From: Acetofilamentum sp.
GTDB lineage: Bacteria > Hydrothermota > 32-111
Length of the DNA: 64,000 bases
Reading direction: 5' to 3'
Assembly: GCA_020721805.1 (NCBI GenBank)
Contig: DYMB01000005.1
Coordinates: forward strand, 49,601-113,600
Positions within the stretch are counted from its first letter, which is position 1; each line of letters begins with the position of its first letter. Position numbers and translations under genes: made by a program. Of the stretch, positions 47,967-57,305 are shown piece after piece. Below the pieces are notes generated by a model. The model saw nothing but the letters and a program-made list of their open reading frames with translations. It made no database searches and had not been told where the DNA came from.

Positions 47967-49511
47967 ATGAACAATTCAGTGAAGATGCTTATAATGTTTT
48001 TACTAATAACCTTTATTTTTATTTACTATTCCTATATGATACCCAAAAATGTCGAGAGAGCGGTTAATCCTGATAGTTTACAAAACAGCCTTCAGGATAC
48101 TCAAAAGAGTTCGGAAGTGATTCAACGGATAACTCCCCAAAACTATATTGTACCAAAGGACACAAACTATTACTATTTTGAAACGGATATATTAAAAGGA
48201 AAAATATCATCCGTTTCCGGTTCTTTTGTTTCATTGAATTTAAAATCTTTTAAAACAAGACAGAAAGATTCACTTGAACTTTTAAATGATGGTCAGACAT
48301 CCTTTAAGATAAGGATAAAATCTAAAAATCTTGTGGTTGATTTTTCAGATGTTAATTTTGCCATCGAATATATCGGTGATATATATCCTTTGAATAAAGA
48401 TATGGATTCTATAGTTCTTGTTGGAGTCTACGATTCTATAGTTTTAAAAAGGACCTTCATTTTCAAAAACGGGACATATCTCGTTACACACCGTATAAGT
48501 TCAAATATCCCACTTGATAAAATAGAATATATATCAGATGGAGGGATATCTTTTACGGAAAATAATAAAAATGATGAATCGCAATATTATGGGGTAACCT
48601 ATTACTCCTATAACAACATTTACAGGTTAAAAGCAAAAAATATCAAAAACACAACAAACCTTTCTGGAGATTATGACTGGATGGGATTTCAAACAAAATA
48701 TTTTTTTGTGGGAATAATCGGTAAGGGTGATAAGATAGAGGTTTCAAAAGATGGTGATAAACTCTTTTCCATTTTTTCCTTGAATTCAAACAGTGTGGAT
48801 TTTTATATTGGTCCTATAGATTTTAAGATTTTAAAGAAGATGAAGAATGGAATGGATACATTACCCGATTTCGGATGGGCTTTGATACAGCCTGTAAGCA
48901 GATTGATCCTCTCTTTGATGATTTTTATATATAACATAATTCCTAACTATGGTGTTATAATAATAATTCTTTCAATCTTACTGCTCCTTTTATTTTCACC
49001 TTTAACCTTCAGTTCATACTCTTCTATGAGAAGAATGCAAATGTTACAACCACAGATAGAGGAACTGAAGAAAAAATATTCAAAGGATCCCCAGAAGTTG
49101 AACGCTGAGACTATGAACCTTTATAAAAAATCTGGTGTTAATCCATTTATGGGCTGCTTACCGCTTTTAATACAGATGCCGATATTTTTTGCTCTTTATG
49201 CAATTTTGAGAACAACTATAGAACTGAGACAGGCAAATTTCTTTTTGTGGATAAATGATCTTTCGTATAAGGATCCTTACTATGTCTTGCCGATTCTAAC
49301 TGGTATAACGATGTTTATATCACAGAAGATATCTTCCACAGCGACAGATGAATCTCAAAAAATGCTTGTATACATAATGCCTGTGGTTATTACCATATTG
49401 TTTTTAAATATGCCCTCAGGTATAAACCTTTACTGGTTTATATACAATCTTCTCTCGGTAGGGCAGCAGATCCTTATCAAACAATCAATAAAAAAGCAGT
49501 TGGGAGAATAA
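47967..49511 (+). CDS. yidC: membrane protein insertase YidC
   Basis: The 514-residue protein has an N-terminal membrane helix (6-24), a large periplasmic beta-sandwich domain (about 50-310) and the conserved insertase core. The core shows YGVIIIILSILLLLLFSPLTF, MRRMQMLQPQIEELKKKY, the groove region GVNPFMGCLPLLIQMPIFFALY, and later helices ending PSGINLYWFIYNLLSVGQQ. The periplasmic domain marks the Gram-negative form. It inserts and folds inner-membrane proteins with SecYEG or alone. Directly before jag. Confidence 0.97.
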   Translation: MNNSVKMLIMFLLITFIFIYYSYMIPKNVERAVNPDSLQNSLQDTQKSSEVIQRITPQNYIVPKDTNYYYFETDILKGKISSVSGSFVSLNLKSFKTRQKDSLELLNDGQTSFKIRIKSKNLVVDFSDVNFAIEYIGDIYPLNKDMDSIVLVGVYDSIVLKRTFIFKNGTYLVTHRISSNIPLDKIEYISDGGISFTENNKNDESQYYGVTYYSYNNIYRLKAKNIKNTTNLSGDYDWMGFQTKYFFVGIIGKGDKIEVSKDGDKLFSIFSLNSNSVDFYIGPIDFKILKKMKNGMDTLPDFGWALIQPVSRLILSLMIFIYNIIPNYGVIIIILSILLLLLFSPLTFSSYSSMRRMQMLQPQIEELKKKYSKDPQKLNAETMNLYKKSGVNPFMGCLPLLIQMPIFFALYAILRTTIELRQANFFLWINDLSYKDPYYVLPILTGITMFISQKISSTATDESQKMLVYIMPVVITILFLNMPSGINLYWFIYNLLSVGQQILIKQSIKKQLGE

Positions 49512-49513
49512 GT

Positions 49514-50155
49514 ATGGAAAAAAGAAAAAACTATATTGATATTGAAAGTGATACGGTTGAAAGTGCTATTGAAAAAGGTATAGATTTGTTAAAAACAACA
49601 CTCGAAAATATTGATGTTGAGATTTTAAGTGAAAAACAGAACGGACTCTTTTCTTTTGGAAAGAAAAAAGCTGTTGTCAGATTGTATCTTTTGAACGGTT
49701 CAATTCCAGAAGAACTTGTTAAAAACGATGAAAAAAAGGAAGAGGAACATAGCAAGAAAAAGAGTATAAACGAAATTTTTCAAATGGTTTCAAAAGAAAA
49801 AGATAACGAGGATAAGAAAAGAAAAGATCATAAGAATACGAATGAAAAAAGAGAGGACAACGAAGATTTGAAAGTAAAATTGATAGAGGAAAAGTTTGTT
49901 CAATTAACTAAACTTATGGGTTTTTCCGTCCAACCACAGATAAATTTTTTAAACAACAAATACAGGATAATAATAAAGGAGACACCAGATGCAAACCTTT
50001 TGATCGGGAAAAATGGAAAAACCATAGATGCCTTACAACATGTTTTAAACAAGATCCTTATAAAAGAGAAGATAAATAAGCCGGTATATCTTGATATTAA
50101 GGGATATGTGAAACAGAAAAGGAAAAATAGGTTTTTGAAAAATGAAAGAAAATGA
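49514..50155 (+). CDS. Jag/KhpB-like RNA-binding protein lacking the R3H domain
   Basis: The 213 residues comprise a Jag_N domain (1-60: DTVESAIEKGIDLLK, GLFSFGKKKAVVRL), a charged Lys/Glu-rich linker (75-125) and a KH domain (about 130-200). The KH domain carries the nucleic-acid loop LLIGKNGKTIDALQ. The R3H domain that ends KhpB/Jag in most bacteria is missing; the protein stops in a basic tail about 12 residues after the KH fold. Overlap with mnmE is 14 nt. It probably acts on RNA, but loss of R3H should alter affinity. Confidence 0.88.
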   Translation: MEKRKNYIDIESDTVESAIEKGIDLLKTTLENIDVEILSEKQNGLFSFGKKKAVVRLYLLNGSIPEELVKNDEKKEEEHSKKKSINEIFQMVSKEKDNEDKKRKDHKNTNEKREDNEDLKVKLIEEKFVQLTKLMGFSVQPQINFLNNKYRIIIKETPDANLLIGKNGKTIDALQHVLNKILIKEKINKPVYLDIKGYVKQKRKNRFLKNERK

Positions 50156-51449
50156 TACAATATTTGCTCCAATAACTTTAATCGGTAACTCGGCTGTTTC
50201 AGTTATCAGAATTTCCGGAAAAGATACCCTTGAACTTTTAAAAAAGATCACATCCATAAAATCTTTTGAACATCGAAGAGTTTATGTGGATTATATAAAA
50301 CAAAAAAATTTAGTATATGAACATGCCGTTATCAGTCTTTTTCTTTCCCCAAACAGTTATACTGGAGAGGATATGGCGGAAGTTTCCATCCATGGGGGAA
50401 TTGCCTCTTATGAAACTTTTTCAAAACTTTTAAAATCGAATGGAATCAGGGAAGCGAACAGGGGTGAGTTTACCAGAAGAGCTTTTTTGAATGGGAAGAT
50501 AGATCTTGTTCAGGCTGAATCTATACTGCAGATAGTAAACGCAAAAAATGAAACCTCACTTTTTTTATCATTAAAAAATGAAAGAGGTGAGTTTTCAAAA
50601 AAGATTTTACAGATTAAAGAATATTTTCTAAATCTAAAATCGTATGTTCAGAGTTCGATAGATTTTCCAGATGATGTTTTCTGGTCATACGAAGAGTTTT
50701 TTAACGAATTATCAAAACTAAAAGATATTATTTTAAAATTGAAAAAAACTATAAATAGTGGAAGGATTATAAACAAAGGTATAAAGATGGTGCTTGTTGG
50801 GAGAAGTAATACTGGAAAATCGACTCTTTTCAACAGGTTGGTTAAAGAGGAGAGAGCCATTGTATCTGAAACCAAGGGCACTACCAGAGATTTTATTTCC
50901 GAATGGATAGATATGGATGGTATACCCGTAAACATTATAGATGGCTGTGGAATAAGGGATACTGATGATCCTGTAGAGAAAAAGGGTATTGAACTTTTAT
51001 TTCAAAAAATAGATCTTTCCGATATTGTGATATTCCTTTACGATCTTTCTGAAGGGTTCACAGCAGAGGATGAAAAAATTCTAAAGACAATTTCTTTTAA
51101 AAAGCCTATAATAGTTGGAAACAAACTTGATATAGCAAAAAGGAATGATGGAAAAGGGATAAAATTATCTGCGTTGACAGGGGAGAATATTGAACTTCTT
51201 AACAAAGAGATTTTAAAGAGACTCGATTTTTCCGATCAAACTCTTGTTGTCTCGGATCATCAGTATAATGTTTTAAACAATATGTTTCAGGATTTTGAAA
51301 GGATCGAAAACCTTAAGGATAAGAATCAACCGGAGATAATAGATTTTTATTTGAAAGAGATATTGGATAATTGTGATATTTTACTTGGAAAGATAACCGA
51401 TGAGAATATACTTGATAAGATTTTTTCAAAGTTTTGCATAGGGAAATAG
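50142..51449 (+). CDS. mnmE: tRNA modification GTPase MnmE
   Basis: The 435-residue protein starts with the folate-binding domain (DTIFAPITLIGNSAVSVIRISG, then PNSYTGEDMAEVSIHGG and NRGEFTRRAF). It has an inserted G domain with GRSNTGKST near 218, DTDD in a modified G3 region, and NKLD. It ends in the characteristic CIGK, whose Cys is essential in the family. With MnmG (not in the window) it modifies uridine-34 of certain tRNAs. Part of the conserved yidC-jag-mnmE neighbourhood. Confidence 0.97.
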   Translation: MKENDTIFAPITLIGNSAVSVIRISGKDTLELLKKITSIKSFEHRRVYVDYIKQKNLVYEHAVISLFLSPNSYTGEDMAEVSIHGGIASYETFSKLLKSNGIREANRGEFTRRAFLNGKIDLVQAESILQIVNAKNETSLFLSLKNERGEFSKKILQIKEYFLNLKSYVQSSIDFPDDVFWSYEEFFNELSKLKDIILKLKKTINSGRIINKGIKMVLVGRSNTGKSTLFNRLVKEERAIVSETKGTTRDFISEWIDMDGIPVNIIDGCGIRDTDDPVEKKGIELLFQKIDLSDIVIFLYDLSEGFTAEDEKILKTISFKKPIIVGNKLDIAKRNDGKGIKLSALTGENIELLNKEILKRLDFSDQTLVVSDHQYNVLNNMFQDFERIENLKDKNQPEIIDFYLKEILDNCDILLGKITDENILDKIFSKFCIGK

Positions 51450-51457
51450 GAGGAGAA

Positions 51458-52147
51458 TTGAGAGAGTATTCCTTGAAGATGGGTTATTTAAAGCACGAAA
51501 GAGCGAGTTGTCTTGTATCTATGGGAGAAACAAAAGTTTTATGTGTTGCAACTTTGCAAAAAAAGTTGCCACCCTTTGTAGATCCGGAAAAGAGTGGATG
51601 GATCACTGCAGAATATTCTATGTTACCAAGAGCGTCTGTTAACAGGATAGAAAGGGAAAGGGGAAAGATCAATGGTAGATCGAGTGAAATAGGGCGTCTT
51701 ATAGGAAGATCTTTAAGAGCCTCTGTAGATCTTTTTAAAATGAAAAATGTTTCCATAATGGTAGACTGTGATGTTATAACCGCTGATGGAGGAACGCGAT
51801 GTGCATCCATAAATGGTGGAATGGCTGTCCTTTTCGTTCTCATAAAAAGGTTATTAAAAGAAAAAGTTTTGCTTGAGGATCCTTTGAAAACTTATATAGG
51901 TGCTATAAGTGGAGGAGTAGTTAAGAATAGAATCGTTATAGATCTCGATTATAGAAACGATTCATCATCATCTTCAGATTTCAACTTTGTTCTTGATGAT
52001 AAAGGGATGATAGTTGAGATACAGGGGACATCTGAAAAGGAAAATATTTCAAAAAAGGATTTTGATAAGATCTTTGAACTTTCGAGAAAAGACATACTTA
52101 AAATAATAGATATTTCCAAGAAAAAAGTTAGATATGGCAAAATTTAG
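51458..52147 (+). CDS. rph: ribonuclease PH
   Basis: I place the start at TTG 51458, because AGGAGG (51448-51453, overlapping the mnmE stop) precedes it by four bases; a TTG at 51434 lies inside mnmE. The 229 residues show GYLKHERASCLVSMGETKVLC, AEYSMLPRAS near 52, GRSSEIGRLIGRSLRASVDL near 75-95, and DCDVITADGGTRCASINGG near 105-123. The N-terminal R-DGR segment typical of RNase PH is absent. It trims tRNA 3' ends phosphorolytically. It overlaps rluD by 14 nt. Confidence 0.94.
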   Translation: MREYSLKMGYLKHERASCLVSMGETKVLCVATLQKKLPPFVDPEKSGWITAEYSMLPRASVNRIERERGKINGRSSEIGRLIGRSLRASVDLFKMKNVSIMVDCDVITADGGTRCASINGGMAVLFVLIKRLLKEKVLLEDPLKTYIGAISGGVVKNRIVIDLDYRNDSSSSSDFNFVLDDKGMIVEIQGTSEKENISKKDFDKIFELSRKDILKIIDISKKKVRYGKI

Positions 52148-53114
52148 GATAGAACATAGTGTAAAGAGTGATAATCCTTCAACCCGTCTTGATATGTTTT
52201 TAAAATCTCTTGGGGTGAGGTTATCGAGAACGAGGATAATCGAACTCATAGATAGTGGAAGGGCTCTCGTTAATGGTAGGATTTCAAAGCCATCTTATAA
52301 GGTAAAACAGGGTGATCATATACTGGTAGAATATGAGGTACTTGTAAAGACTGATCTTAAACCTGAAGATATACCTTTGAAAATAATATATGAGGATGAT
52401 CAGATAATAGTTCTGGATAAAGAGAAAGGGATGGTGGTTCATCCTGCGAAAGGTAACCGTGAGGGGACCATAGTTAACGCTCTACTACATCATACGAAAA
52501 TATCTGGCGGAGACAGCGAAAGGCCCGGTGTTGTCCACAGACTGGATAAGGATACAACCGGTGTTATGGTATTTGCAAAAAATGAAATAGCGCATCAATA
52601 TCTTGCAAACGAAATAGAAAAACGTGCTATGAAAAGGACATACCTTGCTATAGTATGGGGAGGATTTGTAAAAAAGGTTGGCAGGATAGATGCACGGATA
52701 GGTAGAAGCAACATTGATAGAAGGCTGATGACGGTAACCGATATAAATAGTAAAGAAGCGGTTACAACATATAGGGTTTTAAAAAATTTTAAAATATGTT
52801 CTCTATTAAAAATTAACCTTTTAACTGGAAGAACGCACCAGATAAGGGTCCATATGCATCATATAGAACATCCTGTTGTTGGAGATAAAGAATATAAAAA
52901 GAATGTTTACCTTGCGATAAAGGATTTACCTGTTGACTTGAAAAAACATTTTGATACTATAGACAATCTTATAGATAGACAGGCACTACATTCTATATCT
53001 TTGACTTTCAGGCATCCTTCGGATGGAAGGTTTGTTTCTTTCTATTCACCACTACCTGAAGATTTCAGAAGGGTTCTTGACTATCTGTGGAATTTAGAAA
53101 AGGAGAAAAATTGA
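52134..53114 (+). CDS. pseudouridine synthase, RluD family
   Basis: The 326-residue protein has an S4 domain (about 15-80: RLDMFLKSLGVRLSRTRIIELIDSGRALVN) and the catalytic RluA-family domain. The latter shows VVHPAKGNREGTIVNALLHH near 100 and the active-site HRLDKDTTGVMVFAKN near 140 with catalytic Asp, then LLTGRTHQIRVHM near 225. The S4 domain plus length fits RluD, which modifies the large rRNA, but a related paralogue cannot be excluded. The TGA overlaps the topA TTG. Confidence 0.92.
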   Translation: MAKFRIEHSVKSDNPSTRLDMFLKSLGVRLSRTRIIELIDSGRALVNGRISKPSYKVKQGDHILVEYEVLVKTDLKPEDIPLKIIYEDDQIIVLDKEKGMVVHPAKGNREGTIVNALLHHTKISGGDSERPGVVHRLDKDTTGVMVFAKNEIAHQYLANEIEKRAMKRTYLAIVWGGFVKKVGRIDARIGRSNIDRRLMTVTDINSKEAVTTYRVLKNFKICSLLKINLLTGRTHQIRVHMHHIEHPVVGDKEYKKNVYLAIKDLPVDLKKHFDTIDNLIDRQALHSISLTFRHPSDGRFVSFYSPLPEDFRRVLDYLWNLEKEKN

Positions 53115-55303
53115 ATCTCATTATAGTTGAATCCCCTACGAAAGCGAAAACGATAGAATATTATGCTGGAAAAGATTTTAAAGTTATTTCATCAAAAGGA
53201 CACATCATAGATCTTCCGGAAAAGGTTTTAGGGATAAATATTGAAAATGGTTTTGAGCCTCAGTTTAAAGTCATTCCTGGAAAATCAAAAATTATATCCC
53301 AGATAAAGGAGGAGAGCGAAAAGAGTGAAAAGATTTTCATAGCCACAGATCCCGATAGAGAGGGTGAAGCTATAGCAAATCATATAAAGTCGGTAATAGA
53401 TGATGATTTCAGCAAAAAAATAAAGAGGGTATTATTCTATGAAATAACCAAAAAAGGAATAGTCGAAGGACTTGAAAATCCTCTCGATATAAATATGAAT
53501 CTTGTTGAATCACAGTATACCAGAAGAATACTCGATAGACTTGTCGGTTATCAAATAAGTCCATACCTATGGAAGGTTATTAGGAAGGGACTTTCCGCTG
53601 GAAGGGTTCAATCCGTGGCACTTAGATTCATATGTGAAAAGGAAGAAAAGATAAGAAATTTTAAAAGTAAAGTAACTTTTAAAATAAAGGGAAAATTTAA
53701 AGAAAAGGAACAATTCTTTTTTGCGGATCTAATAAAATATGATGGAAAGAAAGCTGTTTTTATAGATGAGAGTGAAGCGAAAGATATAAAAGAGATTTTA
53801 AAGAATGAAGATTTCTTTGTTAAAAAGATAACTTACGATGATAAAGAGGTGAAACCTTATCCACCGTTTATCACAAGCACTCTGCAACAATCTGCTGCAA
53901 ACATTTATGGATTTTCCGCAAAAAAGAGTATGAAGATAGCACAGGAACTCTATGAGGGTGTAAAAATTGAAAAGAACCTTATAGGTCTTATTACCTATAT
54001 GAGAACTGATTCAACAAGGATGAGTGATGATGGTGTTAAGATGATAAGAGATTATATAAAAAGTAATTTTTCCGAAGAGTATCTTTCACCTAAAGTTAAC
54101 ATTTACGAAAGTTCAAAAGCATCTCAGGATGCACATGAGGCTATAAGGGTTACAGATATTACTTTAACACCTGAAAAGATCGAAAAATTTCTTTCAAAGG
54201 ATCAGTTTAAACTTTATTCTCTTATATGGAAAAGAAGTCTTGCCTGTCAGATGAGCAACAGTCTTTATACTTATATAACCGTTGATATAGAAGGAGGAAA
54301 ATTCTATTTCAGAGGTGTTGGGAACAGGTTGAAATTTGATGGATTTTTAAAAGTTTATTCCTATGGGGATTTTAGAAACATAAAAAATGATATACCAGAA
54401 TTGAAAGATGGTCAAAAAATTATACTTTTGGATTGTGAGATAAAAAGAGAGGAAACACAGCCACCATCAAGATATACTGATGCAACACTTGTAAAGGCAC
54501 TTGAAAGTAAAGGAATAGGTAGACCATCAACATACGCGACTATAATAGATATTTTACTTAGAAGAGATTATGTAGAGAGAGAAAAAAGATTTTTTAAGCC
54601 TACCGAGCTTGGAGAAACTGTTAACAAAGTTTTACTCGAATGGTTTTCCGACATATTCGATTCAGATTTTACAGCGAGAATGGAAGAAAAACTCGATCTG
54701 ATAGTTGAGGGAAAAAGTCTAAGAAAAGATGTTTTGAAAGATTTTTATGTGAATCTTCAAAAAAATTTAAAAGTTGCTGATGAAAAGAGTAAAGAGGTTT
54801 CAAAAAAATTACAGGAAAAAACCGACCTTGTTTGTGAAAAATGTGGTGCACCGATGATCATAAGATGGGGAAGATATGGGAAATTTCTCTCCTGTTCAAA
54901 TTATCCAAAATGCCTTAATTCAAAACCTCTTCCCGATAACAATCAAGAGAAGATAGATGAAAAATGTCCATTGTGTGGAAAGGATCTTGTTATTAAAAAT
55001 GGAAAATTTGGAAAATTCATTTCCTGTATAGATTATCCCAAATGCAAATTTACGAAAAATATCACCATTGGTGTAAAATGTCCGAAAGATGGTGGAGATA
55101 TAGTTCAAAGAAGAAATTCCAAAGGCAAAATTTTTTATGGGTGCTCCAACTATCCTGATTGTAATTTTGTTTTATGGGAAAGACCGATGAAGATTAAATG
55201 TGAAAAATGTGGTTTTGAGGGTGTTGTGAAATATAAAGGTAAATTAAAATGTATAAAATGTGGCAACATACAGGAAGTTCAGAAGGTCGATTCTGAAGAA
55301 TAG
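53111..55303 (+). CDS. topA: DNA topoisomerase I
   Basis: The start is TTG at 53111 (TTGA overlap with the previous stop), with AGGAG five bases ahead. It gives the canonical opening LIIVESPTKAKTI; an in-frame GTG at 53087 only adds eight residues. The 730-residue protein has the TOPRIM acidic motif ATDPDREGEAIA near 85 and RVQSVALR near 170. The catalytic Tyr is in LITYMRTDSTR near 294, and GRPSTYATII lies near 470. Four C-terminal zinc-ribbon repeats follow. Fingers 1, 2 and 4 have four Cys, while finger 3 (CPKDGG) has three. It relaxes negative supercoils. It is not fused to a helicase, so it is not reverse gyrase. Confidence 0.97.
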   Translation: MNLIIVESPTKAKTIEYYAGKDFKVISSKGHIIDLPEKVLGINIENGFEPQFKVIPGKSKIISQIKEESEKSEKIFIATDPDREGEAIANHIKSVIDDDFSKKIKRVLFYEITKKGIVEGLENPLDINMNLVESQYTRRILDRLVGYQISPYLWKVIRKGLSAGRVQSVALRFICEKEEKIRNFKSKVTFKIKGKFKEKEQFFFADLIKYDGKKAVFIDESEAKDIKEILKNEDFFVKKITYDDKEVKPYPPFITSTLQQSAANIYGFSAKKSMKIAQELYEGVKIEKNLIGLITYMRTDSTRMSDDGVKMIRDYIKSNFSEEYLSPKVNIYESSKASQDAHEAIRVTDITLTPEKIEKFLSKDQFKLYSLIWKRSLACQMSNSLYTYITVDIEGGKFYFRGVGNRLKFDGFLKVYSYGDFRNIKNDIPELKDGQKIILLDCEIKREETQPPSRYTDATLVKALESKGIGRPSTYATIIDILLRRDYVEREKRFFKPTELGETVNKVLLEWFSDIFDSDFTARMEEKLDLIVEGKSLRKDVLKDFYVNLQKNLKVADEKSKEVSKKLQEKTDLVCEKCGAPMIIRWGRYGKFLSCSNYPKCLNSKPLPDNNQEKIDEKCPLCGKDLVIKNGKFGKFISCIDYPKCKFTKNITIGVKCPKDGGDIVQRRNSKGKIFYGCSNYPDCNFVLWERPMKIKCEKCGFEGVVKYKGKLKCIKCGNIQEVQKVDSEE

Positions 55304-56151
55304 ATTTCATAAAGGTTTGATATTCTTCGAATAAATTCTTCATCCGGAGAAAGATCCCTTCTTGCCATTACCTTTTTTATATCATCTATCAATTTTTCCT
55401 TTTCATAGATTTTCTCATTTCCCCAGGAGAAGGGTTTAATATATTTTTTATCTCTTATATCCTGAAAAATGTTTGAAAATGGTCCTATAACCGTTCCGGT
55501 GTTTATCATCGTTCCTATGGATGTTTTTACATGATCTCCTATTATACAACCAAATTTTTGCATTCTGGTATCCACATAATCTTTACCATCGAAGACTTTT
55601 ATCGTTGAATAGTTATTCTTTAAATCAGAGTTTGTGGTTCCAGCCCCAAGATTAACCCAGCTTCCAACTATCGAATGTCCTATGAATCCATAATGATGTT
55701 TGTTTACATAATCAAAGAAAAGTGATTCCTCTATTTCCCCTGAAATTTTGCAGACCTTACCACATACAAATGGCCCTCTTATCGTTGAGGAATCTAATGT
55801 TGATCCTTCACCTATGTAAACGGGTCCCTCTATGGAGTTGAAATTTTTGAGTGTAATATTATCAGAGATAAAAACACTTCCTTTTGAAAGATTTACAATG
55901 GTTACACCTTCAATATGGACATTTTTACCAAGAAAGAGTTTACCCTTCTTTCCAATGAGTATAATATGTTGCATATCTAAGGATGGTGTCAGGGTAAGAT
56001 TATCAAAAAAAAGTTCGAGTATTCTTTCAAGATTTTTTATAATTTCAAAAGTGTATTCGATCTTTAAAAGAGGTTTTAAACTAACAAAATTGAAATCTAT
56101 AATTTTTATATCCTCTTTGTCTTTTGTTAACGAAAAAGGGAAAAGGTTCAT
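55279..56151 (-). CDS. left-handed beta-helix acyltransferase related to the GlmU acetyltransferase domain
   Basis: The 290-residue protein has a short N-terminal alpha/beta region (1-75) without a nucleotidyltransferase loop. About eight hexapeptide turns follow (ILIGKKGKLFLGKNVHIEG onwards). The block KHHYGFIGHSIVGSWVNLGAGTT near 150-172, then NNYSTIKVF and the QKFGCIIGDHVKTSIGTMINTG stretch, resembles the acetyltransferase half of the 'alternative bacterial GlmU' family (TIGR03991 type) of Bacteroidota. The His pair lies where GlmU has its catalytic His. It overlaps topA convergently by 25 nt and the glycosyltransferase gene by 4 nt. It may supply GlcNAc-1-P synthesis, which the gene at 25731 lacks. 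Confidence 0.8.
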   Translation of the reverse strand: MNLFPFSLTKDKEDIKIIDFNFVSLKPLLKIEYTFEIIKNLERILELFFDNLTLTPSLDMQHIILIGKKGKLFLGKNVHIEGVTIVNLSKGSVFISDNITLKNFNSIEGPVYIGEGSTLDSSTIRGPFVCGKVCKISGEIEESLFFDYVNKHHYGFIGHSIVGSWVNLGAGTTNSDLKNNYSTIKVFDGKDYVDTRMQKFGCIIGDHVKTSIGTMINTGTVIGPFSNIFQDIRDKKYIKPFSWGNEKIYEKEKLIDDIKKVMARRDLSPDEEFIRRISNLYEIYSSESTF

Positions 56152-57254
56152 AAATTTTTCTCCCTTTTAAATTTTTCATAAAATTGAAATATAGTCTGTT
56201 GAAACTCTTTTTTGAATCTTTCCTTTGAAAATCTCAAAGCATTGTTTCTGCATTCTGATGGAGAAAAGTTTAATTTTTCAAATTTTTCAATCGCATCTTT
56301 TAAGGAATCTACAGTTTGTTTTTCAAAGAATAATCCAGTTTTTTCATTTATCACCGTTTCAAGCGCTCCACCCTTTTTAAATGCTATAACAGGTTTTCCA
56401 CACGATTGTGCTTCAAGGGAAACTATACCAAAATCTTCTATCTGTGGAAATATCAGAGCCCTGCATCTTTGATAGTAGGATAAGAGTTTTTTATCATCAA
56501 CTGAAGAAAGAAACTGAATATTTTGAGAGGAAATAGATTTTAATCTGTTGTAATGAGCTCCCTGACCAATTATCACGAGTGGCTTTTTTAAAATGTTAAA
56601 AGTTTCTATGGCAAGTTCTATAGATTTATATGGTTTTAATCGAGAAACTATGAGGAAAAATTCTTCCTCTCTTTTTTTCTCATCTGGAACAAAGAAATCT
56701 GTATCGACAGGAGGGTATATTATCGGGCATTCTATTTTATAATATTTTTTTATTCTCTCAAGAACTGTTCTGGAAATTGTTATATAAAAATCAGGCCTTT
56801 TTGATGATACCTCATCCCACAATCTGATACAATTTAAAATGATTTTTAAACCTTTACTTTTAATGCCTTTCTTTTTTATCAACGGGAAATATGATTCCCA
56901 AACAAATCTCATAGGATTTAAACAATAACTCACATGCATCGTATTCGTTGTTGATATAACTCCTTTTGCCCAGGCACTAGAATTTGATATTACCATATCA
57001 AAATCTCTTGTATCGAAAGATTCAACAGCGGCTGGATAGAAAGGAAGAAGGTATTCATAATAGAATTTTGAAAATGGAAATCTGTTTAAAAAAGAAGTCT
57101 TTATTTTATATCTATTTATTCTTTCTGGCATCATCGCCGGTTGATAGATGAGAGTGAATACTGTTGCATCTGGAAATATTTCAAGTAAAGTTTCCAGAAC
57201 TCTTTCAGCTCCACCATACTGGTTAAGATAATCGTGGATTATTGCAACTTTCAT
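56148..57254 (-). CDS. GT4-family glycosyltransferase
   Basis: The 368-residue GT-B enzyme begins VAIIHDYLNQYGGAERVLETL, where the GGAE loop contacts the acceptor. A second Rossmann domain has FLIVSRLKPYKSIELAIETF near 200, and the sugar-nucleotide pocket has PQIEDFGIVSLEAQSCGKPVIAFKKGGALE near 272-302 with the E-x7-E pair. The sugar and acceptor are unknown; it probably builds cell-surface polysaccharide. The ATG follows TATAAT by six bases and lacks a ribosome site. Confidence 0.93.
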   Translation of the reverse strand: MKVAIIHDYLNQYGGAERVLETLLEIFPDATVFTLIYQPAMMPERINRYKIKTSFLNRFPFSKFYYEYLLPFYPAAVESFDTRDFDMVISNSSAWAKGVISTTNTMHVSYCLNPMRFVWESYFPLIKKKGIKSKGLKIILNCIRLWDEVSSKRPDFYITISRTVLERIKKYYKIECPIIYPPVDTDFFVPDEKKREEEFFLIVSRLKPYKSIELAIETFNILKKPLVIIGQGAHYNRLKSISSQNIQFLSSVDDKKLLSYYQRCRALIFPQIEDFGIVSLEAQSCGKPVIAFKKGGALETVINEKTGLFFEKQTVDSLKDAIEKFEKLNFSPSECRNNALRFSKERFKKEFQQTIFQFYEKFKREKNL

Positions 57255-57260
57255 AAAATT

Positions 57261-57298
57261 ATTATATGAGTTGAAAAAAAATAGTAAATAGGTAAAAT
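57261..57298. promoter_or_regulatory. two face-to-face promoters in a 51-nt divergent gap
   Basis: Plus strand: TTGAAA (57271-57276), 16 bases, TAAAAT (57293-57298), then seven bases to the ATG at 57306. Minus strand: TTTACT (57288-57283), 16 bases, TATAAT (57266-57261), then six bases to the ATG at 57254. The two sets of elements interleave, so polymerase cannot occupy both at once. Both mRNAs would be leaderless. Confidence 0.65.
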
Positions 57299-57305
57299 AC
57301 GATTT

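Noticed and set aside
53111..55303. Reverse gyrase, as a mark of a hyperthermophile
   Set aside because: The topoisomerase has no helicase fusion; it is an ordinary TopA with C-terminal zinc ribbons.
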